The position numbers and the translations under genes were made by a program. From positions 1-20,199 of the forward strand of contig LGRX02003764.1 of assembly GCA_001247695.2 (NCBI GenBank): 20,199 nt of DNA, in the 5' to 3' direction. Below, one piece after another: positions 8,890 to 17,725 of this stretch (position 1 is its first letter; each line of letters opens with the position of its first letter). The stretch is from Cymbomonas tetramitiformis. Taxonomy: Eukaryota; Chlorophyta; Pyramimonadophyceae; Pyramimonadales; Pyramimonadaceae. The notes below the pieces were generated by a model that searched no databases, was not told the DNA's origin, and worked only from the letters and a program-made list of their open reading frames with translations.

Positions 8890-10441
8890 TTAACCTCGAT
8901 GGGGCTGCATACGGACACAAACTGTGCAAATATATATGTTACGCGTACATTGGTGCATGAGATGGCAGCGATGAGTGAATTGGCACATCACCACAAATAT
9001 ACTGTCGTGCCCATTGGTGGTGAAAGGCAGATCAGTAATCCAGTCAAGCGATACATCAAGCCATTTTGTCTTAGGCACACAATAGCGAATATGTGCCTGC
9101 CCATAAGGTTTGTGTCTCCTCGTTTTCTGGCGTTGGCACACGGGGCACTCCCGAATGTATCTGGATTGCTGCCTTCGTCATTCCTGGCCAGTAATATCGG
9201 CTACGCAATAGATGGAGCATGCGATTATTGCCTACATGACCAGAAACAGTTGCTGAGTGACACTCATGCAGAAGAATATGGCGAAGCTGTGTGATCTCAC
9301 CGTCATCTGTAGGAACTTTGGCAGTAGGTGGAATGTAAAGCTGTCTGCCAAAAATGGTCTTGCGATATAGCAATCCCTGAATGAGCTCGAAGCTGCTGAC
9401 AGTCTGTGATGATGTTGCTGATGCCAGTTTGGAAAGTATCGATTGTGCAAAGGGATCACAATCATACTGTGATGTGATAATGTCGTGCAGCTAATGACCC
9501 GATGATGCAGAGACAAGAGCAATAAATTTAGGGTCTGGAGATGTCATGTCAGCCGATGTAATTGCCAATGAGGCAATGTGATGTTGCAGACTATCGGAGA
9601 GTTCGAAAAGAGCAGAAATACGTGTCAGGGCATCTGCAACCTTATTCTTCTCGCCTGCAATGTGCTCAATCCGAAAGTTGTACTCGGAGAGCTCATCCAA
9701 CCACCTTGCCTGTTTCGGGCTTAGTGAGGATTTGGACTGGAAATATACCAGTGGCTGATGATCTGAACGGGCGATAGTCTCTGGAGCTCCCAGCAAGATG
9801 TGGCGAAAGAACCGGAAGCCCTCCACGATGGCAAATAGCTCAATCTCAGGAATAGGCCAGCGTCGCTGTGTGTCAGAAAGAGTTACGCTGTGGTAGCCAC
9901 ATGGCCTCATACATTTGCCTTGATCCTGAAGGATGACTTGGCCAACGTGTGTGCCTGATCCATCGACCTCCATAATGGACGGCAGTTTCTGATCTGGAAG
10001 CTGTAGTACTGGAGCATTGCAGATGGCACTTTTGAGGTTGTCGAATGCCTGCTGCTGCTCAGTTTCCCAGACAAATTCTGCATTGTCTTTCAGAAGGCGA
10101 TTGAGTGGCTCGGCAATCTTGGAGAATTTCGGAATAAATCTCCTGAACTGGCCGACCATGCCCAAGAATGACCGAAGGCTAGACTTGTCATCTTTAGCCA
10201 TGCGGTGTAGAGGCTGTTTGCCAACGGTTGGACCATAGGATACTGGAGGCTGAATAGCCATGACTGCACGGACTCTGTCTTCGATGATGGATAGACCTGC
10301 CTCAGAGATGTGGTGTCCGATAAAATCAATACTTCTGACGAACAACTCAATCGCTTGGGCTGCATCCCGAGAACTGCAATTCGGCTCATAGTAAGCTGCC
10401 ACGTCATCACATCGACCGAACTGTGATACGAACTGGAACAC
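8890..10441 (-). pseudogene. pol: Ty3/gypsy pol remnant: RT end, RNase H, integrase
   Basis: A minus-strand frame from about 10441 encodes the RT thumb/connection (DFIGHHISEAGL, LRSFLGMVGQFRRFIP). RNase H follows with its acidic residues in place (MEVDGSGTH, PEIELFAIVEGF, ARSDHQPLVYF, VADALTR). A TAG at 9491-9493 interrupts it. The same frame then continues into the integrase zinc-binding domain (HILLHECH..SGHVGN..YYWPGM). A frameshift near 9165-9172 separates this from RYIRECPVCQRQKTRR and the start of the catalytic core (WLDVSLDWITDLPF), after which homology is lost. Protease, RT palm and most of the integrase core are absent. It would have provided reverse transcription and integration in a virus-like particle but is non-functional. 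It lies downstream of the gag-like ORF on the same strand, separated by small LTR copy B. Confidence 0.9.
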
Positions 10442-10465
10442 GAATCGTCAGGTGACGATCTGATT

Positions 10466-10483
10466 TCAAGTGGGGAGATATCG
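10466..10483 (+). other. Polypurine-like tract before small LTR copy B
   Basis: AAGTGGGGAGATA directly precedes the TGTTAGGG that starts copy B, in the same orientation. Copy A has a similar purine stretch in the same place. Confidence 0.4.
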
Positions 10484-10754
10484 TGTTAGGGATCGCGAGC
10501 AGTCATCAGATGTTGGTGCGTCATCGAAGCTGCCAAATCGCGATCCGTAATTATATCAGAAACTGAATGAGTACCACTGAATGCAGGTCGATGTCATCAT
10601 CAACCCGCGTAGCTCAGTTGGTAGAGCGACTGTGATTCAACCAGGAGGTCATGGGTTCGAGTCCCGTCGCGGATACCATTTTCGCCGCGATGGATTACGC
10701 TCGACCCATCTCAAACAGTGAAAAATCCCATCACTATTTATAGAGCCCTAAGAG
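10484..10754 (+). mobile_element. Small LTR with embedded tRNA-like unit, copy B
   Basis: It starts TGTTAGGGATCG and ends near CCCTAAGA (10747-10754), matching copy A's TGTTA..CCCTAACA ends in the opposite orientation. Blocks shared with copy A: the terminal ~12 bp, GTACCACTGA, ATCATC, the tRNA-like unit, TTTTCGCC, ACAGTGAAAAATCCC and CCCTAA. It separates the gag-like ORF from the pol remnant and so has interrupted the large element. No matching second LTR in the same orientation lies in the window. Confidence 0.65.
10603..10674 (+). tRNA. tRNA-like sequence with consensus A and B boxes in small LTR copy B
   Basis: Acceptor stem ACCCGCG/CGCGGAT (one mismatch), D stem GCTC/GAGC, A box TAGCTCAGTTGG, T arm ATGGG-TTCGAGT-CCCGT with B box GGTTCGAGTCC. 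The 3' end continues A-CCA and then TTTT, a Pol III-type terminator. The anticodon arm is damaged: CTG/CAG pairs around a GATTCAA loop but the full stem is lost. Encoded CCA is not expected in a normal eukaryotic nuclear tRNA gene and hints at origin from a mature tRNA. It is not called as a working tRNA. Confidence 0.6.
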
Positions 10755-12371
10755 CGATCGACATAGAAGCGGCGGGCCTGCTGTTGAATGACGGTAACCA
10801 GGTTGGGGAGGAGCGGAGCGCCGGCCAGGTGTCGTCCGCATCGGCAACGGAAAAGAAAGCAGGTGGCGTCGCATCCAGCGGCTTTGCGTGTCGTCATCGC
10901 AGTGAAACTCACCAGCGTGAAGGCGGATGGACATGGCAGCTGCCTCCGTCTGAGCGGCATCGGCCAGCGGCGGGGGCTCCAGAGCCTGCAGAGAGGCGGC
11001 ACGGGCAGCCGGCGGCGGCGCGGGCGGCCATGCGGACATCGGAGGAGGAGCGACTGCCGTAGGAGCGCCCGCTGGCGCCCGCCCAGGAGCGAAGGACGCG
11101 GCACACGAGAACGGGCATACACCATCGGTGTCGAGGTGAACCGTGGTTACCGCCCACAAACGGAAGCACGTCACGCAGACGATGCCAGTGCCCTCCCACT
11201 GCAAGTAGCGGGCATTTTTCACAGGCTTCCACTCACCGTTGGGAGGCACCAACTTCTTCCAGCCGGCAGCATATACGGAGCCGACGGTGGCCTTGCCACC
11301 GCCAGCAGAGCCCCTGCCACCACCGCCCCCAGCACTACCGCGCCCGCCACCACCAGATGCCGGAGGGGAAGGGGCGGAAAGACGGGCCAAGGGGGACTCG
11401 TCGCGGAAGATTTTGCTGACCCGCAATGCGAGGGTGGCGTAGGTGAAAGGGGTGTTGCTACCCAGTTCGCGCAGCACCACCAGATAAAGTGGCGTGACGT
11501 ACGGGGACACGGTCGCATATGCACGAAGGACGCTGTACAGGTCCTGCACTAGGTTCACGTCGGTGTAGGAAGGGTGGAGCTTGCGGTGCTTTTCCACCAA
11601 GGTGCGGAAAGCAGCAAGCTGTGGGGCGGGGTCGATGGTCTCGTCCAAGATGACCGCCCTCAGGCGGACCCAGAAGCGATGCGCGTCGGGGTCACCGATG
11701 CCCTCCACATGGAAGCGGAGGCGCTGCAAGGCGCAGCGCCCATCCCGCGGGTGGACCTCGGCGGACTCCTCGTACAGGGTAAGAGCAGTCGAGCGAAAGG
11801 CCGTGGGAAGCACGGCGTAGACGAGTTCGTTGAGCACGACATGGTAATCGGATTACTCGTTGTCGAGGTCCAGAAGCTTCGCGACGTCATCACGGGAAAC
11901 CGGCCCAAAGACGTGAGCCATGTTGGCGAGTAGGACCGCGAAGTCGGACTCAGCATCAGGGCCGTCGAGAGTGAGACCAACGGAGCTTTTGAAGCCATGA
12001 GTGCGAAGGAGTTTGGCCAACTCCTCGCCATAGGCGAAAGCGTAGTCTAACTTGTCGATAAATTCGGTACGCTGCGAAGGCCGCACAGGTGTAGACACCC
12101 ACACAGAGGCATCAGCGTGAAATTCTGCGGATGTGGTCGCCCGAGAGAATGGGTTCGGTCGAGCAGTCAATTGTGACATGCGCACGACTGGGTCGGCAGT
12201 CCGTCCCGCTGCTGGCGGGGCTGCCAGACGGAGTAGGGTTGGGGGAATGCCCCCCAGGAGAGCTCCTGGCAGCTCGAAGACGGCTGCCGAGCGAGATGCG
12301 GTCTGTTGACATCGCTGGAAGAATATACTCCCCAATGGTTGCAGAGGCGTGCAAATGCTGCACGAATTCAC
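10734..12371 (-). pseudogene. gag: gag-like ORF of the large LTR retrotransposon, one in-frame stop
   Basis: A minus-strand frame of about 545 codons with a single TAA at 11853-11855 (codon 173). The same frame runs on unchanged on both sides. N-terminal part: Ser/Pro-rich leader, then an alpha-helical region (FIDKLDYAFAYGEELAKLLRTHGF). Middle: helical, with HRFWVRLRAVILDE and a capsid-like pattern. Then a Gly/Ser-rich linker with two GGGGGRGS-type repeats, a CX2CX9HX6C motif (roughly 11110-11190) and an Ala/Pro-rich tail. The gag call rests on position just inside the 5' LTR, helical capsid-like content and the linker plus C/H motif. The C/H spacing is not the usual CX2CX4HX4C knuckle. The C-terminal end runs into small LTR copy B. 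I do not recognise a specific family. Confidence 0.5.
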
Positions 12372-12558
12372 AGGAGCTGGTTCCGCTCAAGCAAATTAAG
12401 AGGCATGTGCCGTAACAGGAACACGCGGTAAGGATGAAAAGGAGGCTAGCAATGCGCGTAGCCGAATGCCCGTAGCTGGCTTCGCCACGAGCGACCGCTG
12501 GTTCCGCGGGATCAGTGCTGCGCAAACCGAAACAACCACCGTAGTGGTGGACCGATAA

Positions 12559-12801
12559 CCTCACGGAGAGAGTGATATATATGTGAATAAGGAACGGGTG
12601 AATATATATATATATATCACGGTGACCGAGGGTGAAGCAATACAGGGGAAGCCTCGGGTTGACGGCAAACAAAGATGGTGGAATAAAATGCATACTGTGT
12701 TTTATTCCCTAACTGTGACAGGCTAGCCGGCAACGCAGGTCGAGGGGTGACACAGGGACAGGACTACCACCCCCTTGCGAGGGGGGTCACTGTTCCCATG
12801 A
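12559..12801 (-). repeat. 5' LTR of the large retrotransposon (right copy)
   Basis: This is a near-identical direct repeat of 5411-5664, including the (AT)n run, the AATAAAA region and the CCCTTGCGAGGGG stretch. Its outer terminal bases have drifted (CCTCA and TGAAT in place of TGTCA and TGACA). Outside it the satellite resumes at once. Inside it, on the minus strand, GGTTATCGGTCCACC occupies the primer-binding position, and I could not match it to a tRNA 3' end. Confidence 0.85.
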
Positions 12802-13200
12802 ATATGCTGCATGAATATTATGGTGAGCTGCAAAAGTGTTATTGTACGCTGCATATGTGTGCACATGCGCTGTGGACATGCTACATTATATTACATGTAT
12901 GCTGCAGGCATGCTGCATATATGCTGCATGAATATTATGGTGAGCTGCAAAAGTGTTATTGTACGTCGCAGAAGTGTGCACATGTGTTGTTGACATGCTA
13001 CATTATATTGCATGTATGCTGCAGGCATGCTGCATGAATAATATGGTGAGCTGCAAAAGTATTAGTGTACGCTGCAGAAGTGTTGGATGTGTATATTATA
13101 AGTTACATGCATGCTGCATATCAAGCTGCAAATATGTTGCATGTATATATTGTATATGCTACTGGAATGCTGCACATATATTACAAGCAAGATTCATATG
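12802..13200 (+). repeat. Right part of ~117-bp satellite
   Basis: TGCTGCATGAATA(T/A)TATGG starts at 12805, 12922 and 13028 (spacing 117 and 106; the shorter unit lacks ATATATGCTGC). GTGTGCACATG and ATGCTGCAGGCATGCTGCAT recur in each unit. Units decay from about 13080 onwards. Confidence 0.9.
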
Positions 13201-13718
13201 AGCTGCAGGCATGAGAAGATGTTGCAAAAATATTTCAAATTTGAATGCACTATAATGCTTGTGTTGCAAACATGATTGTGGTGAACATAAGTGCAAGTTC
13301 TATTAAAGTGTTCAAATGAATTAAGCTATATACAATGATACAATTATTCACAATCCACTATTCGCTACAAGGTTAAATCACCTTTGCTAACTATAGGCAT
13401 CTGCACGCGTTGACTTCGGCAAAACTAACATCTACACGCGCTGACTTCAGCAAAACTAAACTAGAGTAACTATCAACCTACATCCTATAGAAGACGAAGT
13501 TACATGGGATCCCCCCTTGGGCGTTTTCAACCGATCTGAAAAATAAAGCCAAATAACCAACGGTTAGCGATACATTGGAATCTATATCGTCAATCCATAA
13601 TTATTTGCGGCACTTGTAGAAACCGCAGCACTTGTAGGTTTCAATTCCCTCGATAGCGAGGTAACGTTGACGGCAATATAATGTTGACGCTCTATCGGAG
13701 AACTTAAATGGCAGAGCT
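13201..13718. other. Gene-free AT-rich stretch with a 31-bp direct repeat
   Basis: At about 13398-13462 the phrase CATCTgCACGCGtTGACTTC(g/a)GCAAAACTAA occurs twice in tandem with three differences. Around 13614-13660 a GAAACCGCAGCACTTGTAGG / GGCACTTGTAG pair forms another small repeat. No gene was seen. Confidence 0.5.
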
Positions 13719-14120
13719 TTATTGGTCAAGGCAATTGCATCGCACGCAATATAGGTCGATTGCCTCTTCTCGTTGATCCCGCGGAATAATAAGCGCCCAA
13801 GTGACGTCGACTGGAATGACCAGTGTCCTTGGGGTGACCCATTCGTTCCCTATTGGGGTCTGGTCGGGATAACGTTCCGGGTCAATAAGGTCAAAAAACG
13901 TGTATTTCCGAGTTCTACAGGTGTAGCGCCACCAAAAGATCAGCAAGTCCTGCCGGACATGTCTGTCCCCGTAGGGGATGTTTAAGAACTTGCATATCAT
14001 CATCCAGCTGTCTACATTGCATTGAGGACATCGCTGGTGGACCATTCCATGTGTATTGATAGCGTCTGCGTTATCAAGATCGCGTGCCCCATAAACTCCG
14101 AATCGTAGAATTGAAGGCAT
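13719..14120 (-). CDS. Hypothetical protein with two CxxC motifs
   Basis: An uninterrupted 133-codon frame with natural amino-acid composition. It begins MPSILRFGVYGARDLD. CPQC near residue 32 and CVRC near the C-terminus could bind a metal ion together. The middle is aromatic and basic (LLIFWWRYTCRTRKYTFFDL), followed by a Pro-rich DPERYPDQTP stretch. No family was recognised. It lies alone between the satellite and the large ten-exon gene, which is transcribed in the opposite direction. It may be a free-standing small gene, an exon, or part of a repeat. Confidence 0.45.
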   Translation of the reverse strand: MPSILRFGVYGARDLDNADAINTHGMVHQRCPQCNVDSWMMICKFLNIPYGDRHVRQDLLIFWWRYTCRTRKYTFFDLIDPERYPDQTPIGNEWVTPRTLVIPVDVTWALIIPRDQREEAIDLYCVRCNCLDQ

Positions 14121-14148
14121 AACGTGGCCACGATATTACAGGCTTTTA

Positions 14149-14298
14149 TACCTGTAGATAACAATGCTTGCAAGGTGATTAGCAGTTGAAGCGAGCGTCG
14201 CTCATACCAAAAGTCGAAAATATATATTGTGAGGATAAATGTGGAGCTATAATACCTGCAGATGGCAATGCTTGCAAGGTAAGTAGCAGATGTTTGAA
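14149..14298 (+). repeat. Two-copy direct repeat, ~45 bp each, 102 bp apart
   Basis: ATACCTGyAGATrrCAATGCTTGCAAGG followed by TAGCAG occurs at 14149-14191 and 14251-14298 with several substitutions. This is just upstream, in the divergent sense, of the CxxC ORF at 13719-14120, where it might be promoter-related. Confidence 0.7.
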
Positions 14299-14753
14299 GG
14301 TATGGTTGCAGGTGCGTATGTCAGAAGAAACAAGGAGAAATAAATCTTCAAGGGTCGGGCAAGAGCTTTTGTACCTCGCTGGTCGTGAGTGGACCGCGGG
14401 TCGTGCAAGCGTAGTGTACTTTTGGTCCAATCAAATTCGTATATCTCGCACATGCGGGATCACTTAGTCGCCGATTTTTTAATCAAAGATAAAAACACAA
14501 CCGAGGCAGAAAACCCCATACACAGGATAAAGCCTATCGGACACCAGGTGGGAAGGATGTCATGGCCCGATCGCGTCATGGTGACCTGAAATCGCGACCT
14601 GACCTCATGAAGGCGTGACACAAGCGTTGCCACGCTCGTGTCGCCGGCGATTCCTGGCGAAATCCAAACGACCGCTCCCTAGATTCGATGATGCCTCGAC
14701 TTTTGTTGTTAAATCCCTGAAACTCGACTCTCTGCGCTACAGTTCGTACGATT

Positions 14754-14786
14754 GGGGCATGCCCGCCGCTGCGGCGGGCATGCCCC
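14754..14786. promoter_or_regulatory. 33-bp perfect inverted repeat upstream of the ten-exon gene
   Basis: The arms GGGGCATGCCCGCCGC and GCGGCGGGCATGCCCC pair perfectly around a single T at 14770. It lies ~98 bp before the ATG at 14884. The GGGGCATGCCC core also occurs in the 43-bp minisatellite of the gene's introns. It could be a dimer-binding site or simply a hairpin. Its role is inferred from position only. Confidence 0.5.
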
Positions 14787-14837
14787 ATGGTATCCCCCAC
14801 TGCAAGCTTTAACAAAATTTAACCTTCGCAGCGCCCG

Positions 14838-14880
14838 CCCTTTACCTTTACCTTTACCTCTTACTTCCTTCTTTCTCGCA
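14838..14880 (+). promoter_or_regulatory. Pyrimidine-rich leader with TTTACC tandem
   Basis: (TTTACC)3-4 followed by a CT-rich run lies immediately before AAAATG at 14884. It could be an initiator or 5' leader of the ten-exon gene. There is no clear TATA box nearby. Confidence 0.3.
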
Positions 14881-14883
14881 AAA

Positions 14884-17445
14884 ATGCCAGGCGCGTGCGT
14901 TGACCCAGATGCTGCTGAGGGAAAATATATTCAGAAAGTCTTAAACCGCACGCGAAGAGATGAACAAGATGCTGACGGCTGCTGGTTGGTCGACCTCTGC
15001 GTCGATTGCAAGTTCGACGTCTTGAAGAGTCGAAAAGAAATCGATCGCTGTCGCAGGCAACATGAGGGACCGAACTGGTACACCGTCGTGTTCCCAGCAT
15101 GCGGCGACTGCATGGTGGAGTACACCACCGTCGCCAAACGTGGTGATCAAACCACGAAGCATGTTGTATGGTACGCATGCTAACCTGCCTGCCCTACTTT
15201 TCGTCAGCTTCTTGCTTCAACCTCATCGTACGTTTCTTTTCTTCCAGGATCAAGTCGCGGCACCCGGATACCGGGCTGTACACCGTTCAAGACGCCGACC
15301 CCCCCCACGCGATCCATGAGCGCGTGGCCTTGGAGTATCATTTCGCCAGGAGTGACTTCAAGGTCCACCGCGGCAGCAGATTGGAGCAGGAGGGGTTTAG
15401 CCGCGTCGAGCGGATGACTGGGCACTCCCTGTTTCCCACGCAGGTTCACCCAGCCGCAGGTAAGAATATTGCTTCTACTTGCCTTTCCCTCATCGTCTTC
15501 TTTTTTTCTTTATTCTTTTATTCTTTTAAAGAACGCATCTTTCCTTCCACAGATGCTGGTCCGCCTCAACAGCCTGGCGCGGCTGCGGTCCAAAAAAAAG
15601 GAAACGCGATGACAGAAACGGTATTTCCTTTCCCACAGTCACCGTATGCATCTTTGGTTTTCTGGTTTTCTGCGCTGTCTTCTTTTAAGTCAATCTGTCT
15701 ACAAGGGGTTTTCTTCTGATACTAAGAAGTTCTTCAACTAAGGGGTTTTCGCCTGATACCTACTGTGTGTGCCCCTTCAGCACAAGTGAAGCGGCAGGGT
15801 GGGGCAGCCCATGTACCAGCTTCTGCTGCTCATGCTCCTGCAGGTGCGTGCCCGCCTGCCCCTAGCATGCCCCATGGCCCAAGGTTGCCCTGTATGCCCC
15901 AAGCCCCAGGGGATGCATGCCCCAAGGTTGCCCTGTATCCCCCAAGCCCCAGGGTATGCATGCCCCAAGGATTCCCTGTATGCCCCATGCCCCAGCTGAT
16001 GCATGCCCCAAGGGATGCCCGTATGCCCCATCCCCCACCACATGCATGCCCCAAGGTTGCAATGTATGCCCTAAGCCCCGTGGGATGCATGCCTCCCAAG
16101 GTTGCCCTCAATGCCCCATGCCCTCGGTGCATGTGGTCATGCCTTGTTGATGCTCCGTATGCCCCCATGCCCCAAAGAGATGGCTGCCCCAGGTTAACCC
16201 GTATGCCCCATGCCCCCAGCGCATGCATGCCCTAAGAAATGCCCTCAGAGTGCCCCATGCCCTGAGCAGAGAAGGGCCTATGTCAGCTCTCTGGGTGTCT
16301 TCATGCCCTGGGCCAGATGCATGCCCAAAGAATGCCCTGCATGCCCCATTTCCCAGCAGATGCATGCCACAAGGTTGCAATGTATGCCCCATGCCCCAAC
16401 AGATGCATGCCCCATGGTTGCCATGTATGCCCCATCCCCATGCCCCAGGGGATGCATGCCCCAAGGATTCCCTGAATGCCCCATGCCCCAGCAGATGCAT
16501 GCCCCAAGGATGCCCTGTACAGTATGCCCCAAGCCCCAGGGGATGCATGCCCCAAGGTTGCCATGTATGCCCCAGGCCTCAGGGGAGATGCGTGCCTCAT
16601 GTTTGTCTTCTATGCCCCCCCAGGCCCCAGCAGATGTATGCCCCGAGGATGCCCTGTATGCATCTGGGGCATCTGGGGGGGGCACAATGGACACAGACTC
16701 ATCTGGGGGGGATACTGTGTAGACACCTGCATCTGGGGGGGCATGGTGGACACACACGCATCTGGTGGGCACTTTTGACAGACACGCATCTGGGGGGGGC
16801 ACAGTGGACACGCACGCATTTTGCGCAGAAGCCTGCCCCAAGCATTCTGGGGGGGGCACTGTGTAGACACCTGGGATGGGGGATGGTGTAGCAGTCGAGA
16901 GGGGACAGCAGGCACGGGCTGCTGGCAGCCGGGAGCAGCAGGCACATCAGCAGCCTCGGAAGCCGGCTCCACGTTGTCCACCTGCAGATGCCCGCCCAGC
17001 TGCTGCACAGGGTGGCGGCTCCTTGCCCGAGGCACAGCGCCAGCAGCAGGACCAGCAGCAGGCACAGCAGCAGGCACAGCGAACACAGGATGCCGCCACT
17101 CAGACAGAGGAGGACCCATGTGTCCATCAAGTCGGTGGAAACGTGGATGAGGCCATAGGACATGCCCTGAGTGGGGCAAATCAGGTCCACCAGAGTCCAG
17201 AAGAGGCCCTCCATCCAGTTGTCCGACTCTTCGCCCCTGGCGACATTCGGGACAGCTGGATGGCTCTTCATGTTGATGACCTCACCACAAGGTTGCTCAA
17301 CTTCACCCGAGTGCTGCATCCTAAGAGGGTGTCACCTGAATGGTCTTGGCTGCAACTATGCATGGCATACTCGCATGTCTGCACCGTGCTGTCTGCCCAT
17401 CTGCAGCGTCAGCACCAGCACCAGCAGCAGCGGCAGGACCAGCAT

Positions 17446-17488
<43 letters not shown>

Positions 17489-17672
17489 GTGTGCCAGTGC
17501 AGCAGCAGCAGCAGCAGCAGCAGCAAGACCAGCAGCAGGACCAGCAGGCACCGGCAGTAAGACCACCAGCAGCAGCAGCAGCAAGACCAGCAGCACCAGC
17601 AGCCAGACCAGCACCAACAGCAGCAGCAGCACCAGCAGCAGCACCCGCAGTTGGTCAGCAGCAACAGCAGCA

Positions 17673-17725
<53 letters not shown>

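Larger units (their letters stand above)
5411..12801 (-). mobile_element. LTR retrotransposon (minus strand), nested and decayed
   Basis: Two ~250-bp direct repeats (5411-5664 and 12559-12801) bound about 6.9 kb. The left copy begins TGTCA and ends TGACA, the usual inverted LTR ends. Reading the minus strand, the 5' LTR is the right copy, the gag-like ORF starts about 190 bp inside it, and a Ty3-type pol remnant follows. A purine tract lies just before the 3' LTR. The element sits inside a satellite: the flanks ..GCATATA and ATATGCTGC.. rejoin to a normal satellite unit with a short ATAT overlap, consistent with a target-site duplication whose exact ends are blurred by AT repeats. The protease and RT palm regions are missing, and that part is occupied by a foreign small LTR. 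Whether gag and pol come from one element is not certain. Confidence 0.7.

Noticed and set aside
8875..9294. Plus-strand 139-codon frame
   Set aside because: It overlaps clear integrase motifs on the minus strand.
10603..10674. Functional tRNA gene
   Set aside because: The anticodon stem does not form and no anticodon can be read. It lies in a repeated element.
10788..11552. Plus-strand Arg-rich frame opposite the gag-like ORF
   Set aside because: GC-rich shadow. The minus-strand frame has natural composition and the right position behind the 5' LTR.
15765..16891. Met/Pro/Cys-rich proteins encoded by minisatellite array 1
   Set aside because: A 43-bp period opens all frames in turn on both strands. 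Phase-consistent splicing removes the array as intron.
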